Assembly: GCF_000375345.1 (NCBI RefSeq) | Contig: NZ_AQXD01000001.1 | Coordinates: forward strand, 182,807 to 246,806 | From: Wohlfahrtiimonas chitiniclastica DSM 18708 | Lineage (GTDB): Bacteria > Pseudomonadota > Gammaproteobacteria > Cardiobacteriales > Wohlfahrtiimonadaceae | Length of the DNA stretch: 64,000 nucleotides | Direction: 5' to 3' | Part shown: one piece after another, positions 9,371 through 18,161 of the stretch | Position numbering within the stretch: the stretch's first letter is position 1 | Layout: every line of letters begins with the position of its first letter | Notes under the pieces: model-generated | The model's input: only the letters and a program-made list of their open reading frames with translations | What the model was told of the DNA's origin: nothing | Database searches by the model: none | Translations under genes and position numbers: made by a program

Positions 9371-10348
9371 TCACGCTGCGCCATTTTTCACCCGCACAAT
9401 GTCCGCAAGGATCGCGAGCGCAATTTCTGCTGGGGTTTTGCTACCAATTTTAAGGCCAATCGGTGCATGGATGCGGGCAAGGGTGGCTTCTGAATGATCC
9501 GTCACTTCTCTAAGGCGCGCCATGCGATTGTCACTGTTGCGCTGTGAGCCCATTGCGCCAATGTAAAATGCATTCGTATCGAGTGCGGCCATCATGGTTA
9601 GATCATCAATGCGCGGATCATGGGTGAGGGATAAGATCGCTGTTTGTGCGTTTGCGCCATGTTTTTCTAAATGGGTGCAAGGGAATGTTTCAACGAGCTC
9701 AATTTTGCGCATCAATTCTGGGCGTGATCTCAGTTGGCGCAACTCCTCTTCACGATCTTCGCACACCAAAACATGGAAGCCTAAAGCATGGGCAAACTCA
9801 ATGCAGTAGAGCGCCACAGCAGAAATACAGCCAATGAAAACGGTGGTAAAGCTTTGCAGCGTAATGGTGATGAAATCATCATGCAGGGTAACGCGAGTTT
9901 CAAGGGCATCGTGATTGTCATTTAAGTGAGCTTTTTCGCCAATTTTCACCACTTTATGGGCAACCCAGTCACCTTTTAATGCACTGTGCATGGATTGCAA
10001 ATAAGCGATGTGCTCAGCTGTTGGCATCAGATATTCCACCAAAACTTCAATGGTGCCACCACAAGGCAGGGCAACAGAAGGCGGAAAATTCCCTTCGCCA
10101 TAACCATAACTCACCATTTGGCTTGGTGCCATAAAGCTTTGTTGATGGATGCGTTTTAAGAAATCTTCTTCAATACAGCCGCCGGACAATGAACCCACAT
10201 ATTGACCCTCTTGTGTGGCAGCAAAGAGGGCGCCCGGTGAGCGCGGCGCAGAGCCATAAGTGCTCACCACGGTGCACAGCCAGACATCTTTGCCTTGTTC
10301 GAGCCAATTGATGGCATCCTCTAAGACGTTTAAATCCAACATTTGCAT
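9371..10348 (-). CDS. XdhC/CoxI family molybdenum-cofactor chaperone
   Basis: 325-residue XdhC-family protein. These proteins bind molybdenum cofactor, help its sulfuration and insert it into xanthine-dehydrogenase-type enzymes. An N-terminal XdhC/CoxI segment (VVSTYGSAPRSPGALFA, GSLSGGCIEEDF) is followed by a Rossmann-like C-terminal domain (HDPRIDDLTMMAAL, FYIGAMGSQRN, PIGLKIGSKTPAEIALAILADIV). All are hallmarks of the family. It sits downstream of the molybdenum hydroxylase genes, which are its obvious client. A hairpin with a T-tract on the minus strand lies between the cytochrome gene and this one, so its level may be set by read-through. GAGGAG precedes the start. Confidence 0.92.
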   Translation of the reverse strand: MQMLDLNVLEDAINWLEQGKDVWLCTVVSTYGSAPRSPGALFAATQEGQYVGSLSGGCIEEDFLKRIHQQSFMAPSQMVSYGYGEGNFPPSVALPCGGTIEVLVEYLMPTAEHIAYLQSMHSALKGDWVAHKVVKIGEKAHLNDNHDALETRVTLHDDFITITLQSFTTVFIGCISAVALYCIEFAHALGFHVLVCEDREEELRQLRSRPELMRKIELVETFPCTHLEKHGANAQTAILSLTHDPRIDDLTMMAALDTNAFYIGAMGSQRNSDNRMARLREVTDHSEATLARIHAPIGLKIGSKTPAEIALAILADIVRVKNGAA

Positions 10349-10365
10349 GTTTTCTCCTCACAAAA

Positions 10366-10385
10366 ATGGCTGCACAGGCAGCCAT
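10366..10385 (-). terminator. Terminator-like hairpin between cytochrome c gene and xdhC
   Basis: Perfect 8-bp stem ATGGCTGC/GCAGCCAT with a 4-base loop. On the minus strand it is followed by TTTTTG, then by the ribosome binding site of the XdhC-like gene. It looks like an intrinsic terminator inside the operon and may lower chaperone expression relative to the structural subunits. Confidence 0.75.
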
Positions 10386-10404
10386 CTTGTTTGATGATGA
10401 TTGA

Positions 10405-11649
10405 TCAACGCAGGGCTTTGACCATGTCAGGGGTGACATCAGCAGGCAAGCCGCCCCATTGTACGCGTAAAAAGTTCACAAGATTGGCAATGGCTTCATC
10501 GGATAGATCTTTTGCAAAGGCTGGCATGGCTTGTAAACGCTCATCATTCGGGAAGGTTTGCCAAGGCAATCCCTCTAAAATCGCCGTGATGAGGTTGTGA
10601 GCATCAGCATTTCGCACCGTGCTATTGCCCACCATGGCAACCGCCACATTTGGCTTACCTAAGCCATCGCTGCTGTGACAACCTGAACAAAGGGTCAGAT
10701 AAGTATCGCGCCCAGCTGCATTGCCATTGCCTTCTGTGATGGTTTTAGGCGCCAATGGCTGATCACCCATTAAATAGGTGGCAACGGCCGTAATGTCTTG
10801 ATCTGTAAAATATTGCGTGCTGTTGTGGATCACTAAATACATGTCACTGAAGGCAGAACCTTGTGGCGCTAATCCTGTGCTTAAGTATTGTTGAAGATCT
10901 TTAAATGTCCAGCCACGATTCGCTAAGCCTTCAGGCGTGATGTCGGGCGCGGCAAAACTGCCCATGATGCCACCTTTAAACATTTGATCGCGCTTTATTT
11001 CGCCAAAGGGTCCCATCGGCGTGTGGCACATGGAGCAGTGCCCTAAAGTATCGACGATGTATTTGCCTCGCTGCCATTCTGGGGAGTCGCCTTTTGAAGC
11101 TGACGGCAGCGGCGTTTTATCTAAGAATAAAATGTTCCAACCGATCAACATGGCGCGAAGATTAAAGGGGAAATTGAGTCCATTTTGTGGCGGCGCCACA
11201 TCAATGGCAGGGATGGACATCAAATAAGCATAGAGCGCATCGGAATCTTGGCGAGTGATGTTTGTAAAATAGGCATACGGCATCGCAGGATAAATATTGT
11301 GATAAATGGGTGAAACACCTTCTGTCATCGAACGATAAAAGTCATCAGCCGTCCATCGCCCAATACCAAAGTCAGCCGATGGCGTAATGTTTGAGCTGTA
11401 AAGGGTGCCAAAAGGTGTTGCCATTTGATAGCCACCTGCTAACAGTGCACCATTGTTTGTGGTATGACAAGATGCACAGTCGCCAACCGCCGCTAAGTAG
11501 CGACCTTGATTGATTTGTGCCTCAGTGAATTGTGCCACTTGTGGTGGTTGACCTGGGCGTAGGCGCTCAATCCATGTGAGCACCACTACAATCACAATGG
11601 CTAGGATCACCACAGCGCTTAAAATGCGTAAAATCCGTGATTTTTTCAT
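10405..11649 (-). CDS. Membrane-anchored triheme cytochrome c subunit of molybdenum hydroxylase
   Basis: 414-residue protein with one N-terminal transmembrane helix (about 8-27) and three CxxCH haem-binding motifs: CASCHTT near residue 58, CSMCHTP near 205 and CSGCHSS near 320. This three-domain layout is that of the cytochrome c subunits of membrane-bound aldehyde/alcohol dehydrogenases of acetic acid bacteria and Pseudomonas. Here it follows, by 3 bases, the 2Fe-2S subunit of a molybdenum hydroxylase, so it should accept electrons from that enzyme and pass them to the respiratory chain in the periplasm. The exact substrate cannot be read from the sequence. Confidence 0.9.
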   Translation of the reverse strand: MKKSRILRILSAVVILAIVIVVVLTWIERLRPGQPPQVAQFTEAQINQGRYLAAVGDCASCHTTNNGALLAGGYQMATPFGTLYSSNITPSADFGIGRWTADDFYRSMTEGVSPIYHNIYPAMPYAYFTNITRQDSDALYAYLMSIPAIDVAPPQNGLNFPFNLRAMLIGWNILFLDKTPLPSASKGDSPEWQRGKYIVDTLGHCSMCHTPMGPFGEIKRDQMFKGGIMGSFAAPDITPEGLANRGWTFKDLQQYLSTGLAPQGSAFSDMYLVIHNSTQYFTDQDITAVATYLMGDQPLAPKTITEGNGNAAGRDTYLTLCSGCHSSDGLGKPNVAVAMVGNSTVRNADAHNLITAILEGLPWQTFPNDERLQAMPAFAKDLSDEAIANLVNFLRVQWGGLPADVTPDMVKALR

Positions 11650-11652
11650 GTC

Positions 11653-12201
11653 TTACCCCTTGATCAGTCCAGGTGTATTGAGGATCACATCGCGCACCGC
11701 ATCATAATAGCGCACATAACCAGTGCAGCGACAAATGTGATGGTTGAGGGCTTCGATGATGGCATCTTCAAGATCCGCGCGGGCAATGGGCTCACGCATC
11801 AATTTTTCTGCAAAGACAGTGGCAGCATTCACAAAGCCCGGTGCGCAATAGCCGCATTGGAAGGCAAAGTTGTCAATGAAGGCTTGCTGAATTTTAGAGA
11901 GTTTTTCTTTATGCGGATCTTCAGGATCTTTTTGCGCGATGCCCTCGATGGTGCGCACGGTTTTGCCGTTAAAGAAGTGTGCGCCCGTGATGCATGTGCG
12001 CATCTCTTCGCTTGTGCCATCAGGGTGATCTAATATCAGCACGCAGGCATGACAAATCCCTTGGCCGCAGCCCATGCGCGAGCCGGTTAAGTCCATATAT
12101 TCATGTAAAAAATCGAGCATCATTAAGCCTTCAGGGACATCGATGGGGCCGACTTTTTTGCCATTGACGGTCATTGAGAGTGGTTTATAGATGATTGGCA
12201 T
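11653..12201 (-). CDS. 2Fe-2S subunit of xanthine-dehydrogenase-family oxidoreductase
   Basis: 182-residue small subunit with two 2Fe-2S clusters. The N-terminal plant-type ferredoxin fold has CGQGICHAC, and the C-terminal helical domain has CGYCAPGF and CRCTGY. Electrons pass from the molybdenum centre of the neighbouring large subunit through these clusters to the cytochrome c subunit. No signal peptide is visible, so it is probably carried through the Tat system together with the large subunit, which has a twin-arginine leader. The first 17 bases overlap the end of the large subunit gene, indicating coupling. IorA- and aldehyde-dehydrogenase-type small subunits have this length. Confidence 0.93.
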   Translation of the reverse strand: MPIIYKPLSMTVNGKKVGPIDVPEGLMMLDFLHEYMDLTGSRMGCGQGICHACVLILDHPDGTSEEMRTCITGAHFFNGKTVRTIEGIAQKDPEDPHKEKLSKIQQAFIDNFAFQCGYCAPGFVNAATVFAEKLMREPIARADLEDAIIEALNHHICRCTGYVRYYDAVRDVILNTPGLIKG

Positions 12202-14989
12202 TTAAGACCTCCAAAACTTGTTTTGGCAAAATGGGATGATGATTAAAATAGTGACCGGTTGCAGCAGCGATGGCATTGGTGATGGCAGAAACCACAGGGA
12301 TCATCACAACTTCCGCCATGCCTTTCGGTGGATCAGTTTCTGACAAAGGTGGTAAAACTTCACTGGTTTGTGTCCAAACCGCCACTTCGCTTGCGAGTGG
12401 CAAGTGATAGCGGTTAAAGTTCCATGTGCCATTGCCGGGACCATCTTCAAATTGTGGTAAATATTCGTATAACGCATGACCAATGCCCATGGCAACACCC
12501 CCTTCGATCTGCCCAGAAACCAATTGCGGTACGATGACATTACCACATTCTACGACGGTATGGTGATTGAGGACAGTGACGGTGCCACTCGCTTCTTCGA
12601 TGTCTAATTCCACACAAGTGGCCAGCGCCGTATAATATGTGACGCCTGCATTGCTGCGTTGTACATAAGGATAATAAGCGCGTGTACGTGGATTGACTTG
12701 ATATTCTTTTGCATCGCCAAAGCGTAAAGAGATGGCATCCAATGCACGGCGCGTATTTTCTCCAAAAATTGTGAAATCGGCTTCTGCCCATTGCCAGCGG
12801 TTAAATGCATGGGCAACTGCACCCGTTAAACCGCCCATTTCATACACACGTTTCGCAAGGCGCGCTAAACTGAGCGGTTCAAGCCCATTGGCAGTTAAGC
12901 CGCGTTCATTCCAGCGGGCATCCTCTTTACGCACTACAAGGGGCGCTGCTTGTCCGCCGCCAATGCCTTCTGTCCAAATGGAAACAGCGGCCGGCCATAA
13001 GCCATAATCAAAGAGTAAACGACCCGTTTCAGTTGTGGTGTGGGAAAAGAAATAGGCAGAGTTACTCGCACTGGCAGGCGAGCTATAAGCCGGTGACCAC
13101 AATGGGTTGAGTTGTAATTGATCTTGTTCTTTTTGTGTGAGGGCAGAAGGATCATGATTGACAATGATGGGTAAATCCGGCCATTTTGATAAACCATACG
13201 ATGATTCATCGGCAGGGCGCCCAAACCATTTTGCACACAACACCGCCTGAGAGGTGGACATTCCTGTACCAATCTCAATACCACTGTGCCATAAGGAGAT
13301 TTTACCATCTGGTGAGAGTTCAATTTTGGCAAAGGAAGACTCTTGGCCGGTGCCATAATCTTTTTGCACGCAAGAGATGCCCGTGGTGAAAATATGTCCA
13401 GGATGCTTTGCTTCATACGCAGCTTTACGAGCATTGCGATCTTTCCAAATGGGATGTTCTGCACATTTTGTGAGGACTTCATCGCCACGCATCATGCCAC
13501 CTGGAATTGCACCTTGCGTATTTTTCATGCCAGATCGCAAGAGGTTTTTAAGGCGAAATTCAACAGGATCAGCACCTAAAAGATGTGCCGCTTCATCCAT
13601 CAATGTATCTAAAGATGGCATGGCTTGTAATGTGCCATAACCGCGCGCAGACCCAGAATCCACAGAGCGCGTTGCGAGCCCCACAGCAGAGAGATCACTT
13701 TTAGGAATGTAATAAATGCCTTGCACACCCGTTGCGCCAACCGCCATCACACCTGGCGTAAAGTTACAGCGACCGCCACCATTGCCGATGAATTCACCAA
13801 TAAAGGATTCAATTTTGTGCGTTTTTTTATTCACTGCCAATTGAAAATGCATGTCAAAAGGATGACGTTTTAAGGCAGATTGAAATTGCTCATAGCGATC
13901 ATTGGCCAATCGAACGGGTAAACCATTGCCATATAATGCAGCCATTGCGCCTAAAATGGGTTCAGGTGCATGATCTTTTGAGCCATAGCCCACTGTGAAA
14001 CATGGGTGTAAAAAGAGATTTTTAAGGGCAAAGCGAGAACGACTGATCATTTCAATGACCGAAGCCATCACTTCTGTGGGCGATTGGGCTGCCACCACTA
14101 AATGCAGAGATTGGGTGGCTTCATCATACCAACCATTGGAGTTGTTCGGCTCCATCGCGCAGGTGTCAATGGATTGCGAATGGTAAGTGCGATCAAGCAC
14201 CAACCAATCTTCCGGTGGGTTTGCCATCTCGTTTGCCAATTGATCTGCATAATACATGCCTTCTTGATCAAGCTTGCCGCCTTCTTTGCCTTTTGGCCAT
14301 ACGGGTAAGAATTTTTTAAAGCCAGAAGGATTGATGCTCATGTCCTTCATGCTTGAATAAACATCAGGTGCGTAAGGATCAGCGGCACCAATGCGCACGC
14401 CACGATAAGTGCCCCATGGATCACGTTGAATGTAGCCTGTGGTTTCACCATATTTTATGATGTCGGGTTTGAATTTGAGGGCATTTTTGGCAAAGCGAAA
14501 ACGATCAAAATCATTGTAAATCAATAGCGCGACAGATTGCCCAAGGTAAGCGGGCGTTTTGCCTTCAGGCAGTAACATGTCATCGCCAAAGAAAGCGGGG
14601 AAGGAGATTTGATCACGCTCAAGGTCTTTTGCCGTGACGATGCGATCAGGCATTAAACCATCTTTCAGAATGGAGAGATCAAAGCCTTGATAGATTTTAT
14701 CAGCTTCAGTGACGCGCAAAAATAGGGCATGTGATTGTTGCTCTGGCCAATTGGGCATGTCTTTTGCACGAATGTCCATGGAGAAGACTTTCTCTCCTGT
14801 GACTTTGGCAAAAGCATCGGTGCGATATAAAACGCGCTTGGTTTTAGGATCCCAATTTGGGGATTGCAAAATGTTCTCTTCAAACAGCGCAGCATGTGCT
14901 TTGCTAAAGGGTTTGGCGATGTAGACAGAAACACCTGCCACCATTAGGCACTTTAAGAAGCTTCTACGAGAAAACCCTGACTCTTTCAT
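12185..14989 (-). CDS. Periplasmic molybdopterin-binding aldehyde oxidase-type large subunit
   Basis: 934-residue catalytic subunit of the xanthine dehydrogenase family (molybdopterin cytosine dinucleotide type). A twin-arginine signal SRRSFLKCLMVAG starts the protein. The aldehyde oxidase a/b hammerhead and molybdopterin-binding domains follow, with GNGGGRCNFTPG, SGSARGYGTLQAMPS and GIEIGTGMSTSQAV in the expected places and a C-terminal EGGVAMGIGHALYE. This architecture (Mo subunit, 2Fe-2S subunit, triheme cytochrome, XdhC) is that of membrane-linked aldehyde or isoquinoline-type oxidoreductases that hydroxylate a carbon next to oxygen or nitrogen. First gene of a four-gene minus-strand operon. 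The substrate is unknown; an aldehyde is the best guess. Confidence 0.9.
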   Translation of the reverse strand: MKESGFSRRSFLKCLMVAGVSVYIAKPFSKAHAALFEENILQSPNWDPKTKRVLYRTDAFAKVTGEKVFSMDIRAKDMPNWPEQQSHALFLRVTEADKIYQGFDLSILKDGLMPDRIVTAKDLERDQISFPAFFGDDMLLPEGKTPAYLGQSVALLIYNDFDRFRFAKNALKFKPDIIKYGETTGYIQRDPWGTYRGVRIGAADPYAPDVYSSMKDMSINPSGFKKFLPVWPKGKEGGKLDQEGMYYADQLANEMANPPEDWLVLDRTYHSQSIDTCAMEPNNSNGWYDEATQSLHLVVAAQSPTEVMASVIEMISRSRFALKNLFLHPCFTVGYGSKDHAPEPILGAMAALYGNGLPVRLANDRYEQFQSALKRHPFDMHFQLAVNKKTHKIESFIGEFIGNGGGRCNFTPGVMAVGATGVQGIYYIPKSDLSAVGLATRSVDSGSARGYGTLQAMPSLDTLMDEAAHLLGADPVEFRLKNLLRSGMKNTQGAIPGGMMRGDEVLTKCAEHPIWKDRNARKAAYEAKHPGHIFTTGISCVQKDYGTGQESSFAKIELSPDGKISLWHSGIEIGTGMSTSQAVLCAKWFGRPADESSYGLSKWPDLPIIVNHDPSALTQKEQDQLQLNPLWSPAYSSPASASNSAYFFSHTTTETGRLLFDYGLWPAAVSIWTEGIGGGQAAPLVVRKEDARWNERGLTANGLEPLSLARLAKRVYEMGGLTGAVAHAFNRWQWAEADFTIFGENTRRALDAISLRFGDAKEYQVNPRTRAYYPYVQRSNAGVTYYTALATCVELDIEEASGTVTVLNHHTVVECGNVIVPQLVSGQIEGGVAMGIGHALYEYLPQFEDGPGNGTWNFNRYHLPLASEVAVWTQTSEVLPPLSETDPPKGMAEVVMIPVVSAITNAIAAATGHYFNHHPILPKQVLEVLNANHL

Positions 14990-15206
14990 AAGTTGACCTC
15001 TATATTGTTATTCTTTATGTATAGTTGTTTATACAAATGAAAATAAATCTTATCATTCATTGAGTATTACAAGTTTGATTTCCATTATAGCAATGATTGA
15101 TGCAATAAATCATCCCCGCCTTGAATTTCTCATTTCCATAGCCATTATTGAGCGTATCCATGGCATAATATGTCATTCATTTTTAATCGATGAGGAAAAT
15201 TGTCAG

Positions 15207-18101
15207 ATGTCATTTACCCAACTAAAATCCACCTATATCGACTCGTTGAACGTCACTTTAGAAGAGTATGTTCATAACGAAACGAAAGCAAAACATTTTC
15301 ACATCGCTTCTGAAGATACAAACAATACATTTTTAGTGGGCTTTTTGACGGTGCCGCAAGATTCAACGGGTGTGGCACACATTCTTGAACATACGGCGTT
15401 GTGTGGTTCAAAAAATTATCCGGTGCGCGACCCATTTTTCATGATGATCCGCCGCTCTTTAAACACCTTTATGAATGCGTTCACCTCTTCGGATTGGACG
15501 GCGTATCCATTTTCGAGCCAAAATGAGAAAGACTTTTACAACCTCATGAACATCTATTTAGATGCGGCGTTTTTCCCGAACTTAAACTATTATGATTTCT
15601 TGCAAGAAGGGCATCGCTTTGAGTTTGAAGAGCCGAACAATCCTGAAAGTCCATTGGTGTATAAAGGCGTTGTGTTCAATGAGATGAAAGGCGCGATGAG
15701 TTCGCCGATCTCATTACTCTATCAAGAGATCTCTACAAATTTATTCCCAACCGTGACGTATCATCACAACTCAGGCGGCGATCCTAAGAACATCCCTGAT
15801 TTAACACACGATGCGTTAAAAGCTTTCCATGCCAAACATTATCACCCATCAAACAGCGTGATCATGACGTATGGTAATTTAGATCCTAAAGCACATCAAA
15901 AAGTGTTTGAAGAGCGCGTATTGTCCCATTTCTCTGAAGAGAAATTTGATTTTGCTGTGCCAGATGAACATCGCTTCAGTGCACCTAAATATGTGACCAG
16001 CTATTATCCATTGCCAAAAGAAGAGAGCATGGAGAAGAAAACCCATGTGATCAATGCATGGTTGCTTGGCCCCATTTATGATACGTATGATGTGATGCGT
16101 GCCCGCATTTTAAGTGGTGTATTGCTTGATAACTCAAGCTCACCATTGCGTCTAGCCTTAGAATCCTCTGATTTAGGCGTTGCACCTTCCACATTCTGCG
16201 GCTTAGAAGACAGCACCAAAGAGATTTTCTTCAGCGCAGGTTTAGAAGGTGCAGAAGCAGAAGACGCTGCAAAAGTGGATGAATTGATTTTATCCACGCT
16301 CCTTAAAGTGCGTGATGAATCTGTGGATGTTTCTGTAGTGGAATCAGTGTTGCATCAAATTGAATTGTCCGCCCGCGAAATCACAGAAGGCAGAATGCCC
16401 TATGGTTTAAACTTGATTTTACAATGTTTAGCGCCAGTACTTCATGGCGGTGAAGCGATTGATGCTTTAGCCATTGATAATGTCTTATTAACAATGCGTG
16501 AAGAGATCAAAGATCCTAAATTCATTCCGAATTTGATTGATCGCTTACTCATCAACAATCCACATAAATTGTGTTTAACTGTGAAGCCAAGCCATACGCT
16601 TGCTGATGAATTGGTTGCGGATGAAAAAGCCCGATTAGCAGCGATTCAAGCAGAATTAACCGATGAAGAGAAAGCAAAAATCATTGCAGAAGCTGCCGAA
16701 TTAAAACGCCGCCAAGATGAAACAGATGACATCAGCTGCTTACCGATGGTGACGCGTGAAGACATTCCTGAAACTTTAGCCATCCCACATGTAGAAGCAA
16801 GCACAGTCAATGGTCAAACCATTTATACGGGTTCTGTGAACACCAATGGCATGATCTATCAAAGTTTATTGGTGAAATTGCCAGCCTTAACTGAAGCAGA
16901 AAGCCGTTTATTGCCGTACTTGAACAGCATCTTAACGGATGTGGGCTGTGGTCAATTGAGTTACACCGAGCAGCAAGCACGCATTTATGCGGTAACTGGC
17001 GGATTGAGCGCTGCAACGGTTTATCAAACAGATCGTAAAGATGGTCAATTAAAAGGTTTATGGACGTTGTCAGGTAAAGCCTTAGCGAGCAACAGCGCGC
17101 ACTTAAGTGATCTCTTAAAAGAGACATTTTTCAATGCGCGTTTTGATGAAATCAAACGCATTCAAGAGTTGTTGAGCCAATTGAAATTATCCCGTGAAGA
17201 AGGTATTGTGTCCAACGGTCACATGTATGCGATGGGTGCTGCGAGCCAAAACCTTTCTGAGATCAATTATCTCTCTGAAGAGCTTGGCGGTATGCGAGGC
17301 ATTCAGCAGGGCAATCAATTGACGAATCGCTTAAAAGATGTGGCAGCATGTGAAGCGTTTGCCGCTGACTTAAAAGCGTTATTGGCTAAATTGCAAGCGG
17401 CTGAATATGAGCTCATGGCGGTTTCAAGTGTGGTGGAATTGCCAAGTTTTAGTGATTATTTCACCCGTGCATTGAGCCATGAAGTGAGTGATCATGCGCC
17501 GTATCAATTCCCATTTGCAGTGCCAACGGATGCTTTAAACATTGGTTGGGCCATCAATGCACCTGTGCATTATTGTGGCAAAAGTTATCGTGCCGCAACA
17601 AGTGGAGAAGCCGATGCACCTGCATTGACCATTTTAGCGGGATTCTTACGCAACGGTTATTTACACCGTGCAATTCGTGAACAAGGAGGGGCTTATGGCG
17701 GTGGTGCAAATTACAATCCAAGAGGTGGCGCATTTAATTTCTTCAGTTATCGTGATCCTCGTTTAACTGAAACATTGAAAGACTTTGATGCCGCCATTGA
17801 CTGGATGCTGAACACCAAACATGAGCAATTAGCATTGGAAGAGGCTGTGCTTGGTGTGATCTCTAGCATTGATAAACCCGCATCTCCGGCAGCTGAATAT
17901 CAACAAACAGCGATTGCCAATTACTTTGGCAATACGCCAGATGTGCGTGAAGCATTCCGTTCGAACGTTTTGAAGGTGACGCTAGATGACTTAAAAGCAG
18001 TGACTGAGAAATACTTTGTGGGTCAAAGGGCAGACATTGCTGTCCTTGGGCCAAAAGAGGCATTAGAAAAGGCAGATCTCAAGGTTTATACTTTGGCATA
18101 A
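15207..18101 (+). CDS. M16C family zinc metalloprotease (presequence protease-like)
   Basis: 964-residue inverzincin-type peptidase of subfamily M16C, related to mitochondrial PreP and bacterial homologues that degrade short unstructured peptides. The zinc motif HILEH is at residues 58-62 (GVAHILEHTALCGSKNYPVRDPF is strongly conserved in M16C). A second half repeats the fold without the motif, ending with REQGGAYGGGANYNPRGG. Start set at ATG 15207; the frame is open upstream to a TTG at 15060 but those residues do not look like the family and GAGGA lies before 15207. Probably cytosolic, as no signal peptide is seen. Single gene with its own terminator. Confidence 0.93.
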   Translation: MSFTQLKSTYIDSLNVTLEEYVHNETKAKHFHIASEDTNNTFLVGFLTVPQDSTGVAHILEHTALCGSKNYPVRDPFFMMIRRSLNTFMNAFTSSDWTAYPFSSQNEKDFYNLMNIYLDAAFFPNLNYYDFLQEGHRFEFEEPNNPESPLVYKGVVFNEMKGAMSSPISLLYQEISTNLFPTVTYHHNSGGDPKNIPDLTHDALKAFHAKHYHPSNSVIMTYGNLDPKAHQKVFEERVLSHFSEEKFDFAVPDEHRFSAPKYVTSYYPLPKEESMEKKTHVINAWLLGPIYDTYDVMRARILSGVLLDNSSSPLRLALESSDLGVAPSTFCGLEDSTKEIFFSAGLEGAEAEDAAKVDELILSTLLKVRDESVDVSVVESVLHQIELSAREITEGRMPYGLNLILQCLAPVLHGGEAIDALAIDNVLLTMREEIKDPKFIPNLIDRLLINNPHKLCLTVKPSHTLADELVADEKARLAAIQAELTDEEKAKIIAEAAELKRRQDETDDISCLPMVTREDIPETLAIPHVEASTVNGQTIYTGSVNTNGMIYQSLLVKLPALTEAESRLLPYLNSILTDVGCGQLSYTEQQARIYAVTGGLSAATVYQTDRKDGQLKGLWTLSGKALASNSAHLSDLLKETFFNARFDEIKRIQELLSQLKLSREEGIVSNGHMYAMGAASQNLSEINYLSEELGGMRGIQQGNQLTNRLKDVAACEAFAADLKALLAKLQAAEYELMAVSSVVELPSFSDYFTRALSHEVSDHAPYQFPFAVPTDALNIGWAINAPVHYCGKSYRAATSGEADAPALTILAGFLRNGYLHRAIREQGGAYGGGANYNPRGGAFNFFSYRDPRLTETLKDFDAAIDWMLNTKHEQLALEEAVLGVISSIDKPASPAAEYQQTAIANYFGNTPDVREAFRSNVLKVTLDDLKAVTEKYFVGQRADIAVLGPKEALEKADLKVYTLA

Positions 18102-18114
18102 CATTGTTAAAATG

Positions 18115-18138
18115 AGCGCTCGCAAGGGCGCTTTTTTT
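18115..18138 (+). terminator. Intrinsic terminator
   Basis: Stem AGCGC/GCGCT extended by one T-G pair, six-base loop, then seven T. Ends the M16C peptidase transcript. Confidence 0.85.
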
Positions 18139-18161
18139 ATTCACGCAATCAAGGAGATGAT

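Noticed and set aside
15060-15206. Upstream extension of the M16C peptidase to the TTG at 15060
   Set aside because: The extra 49 residues are hydrophobic junk unlike the family, while ATG 15207 has a ribosome binding site and the normal N-terminus.
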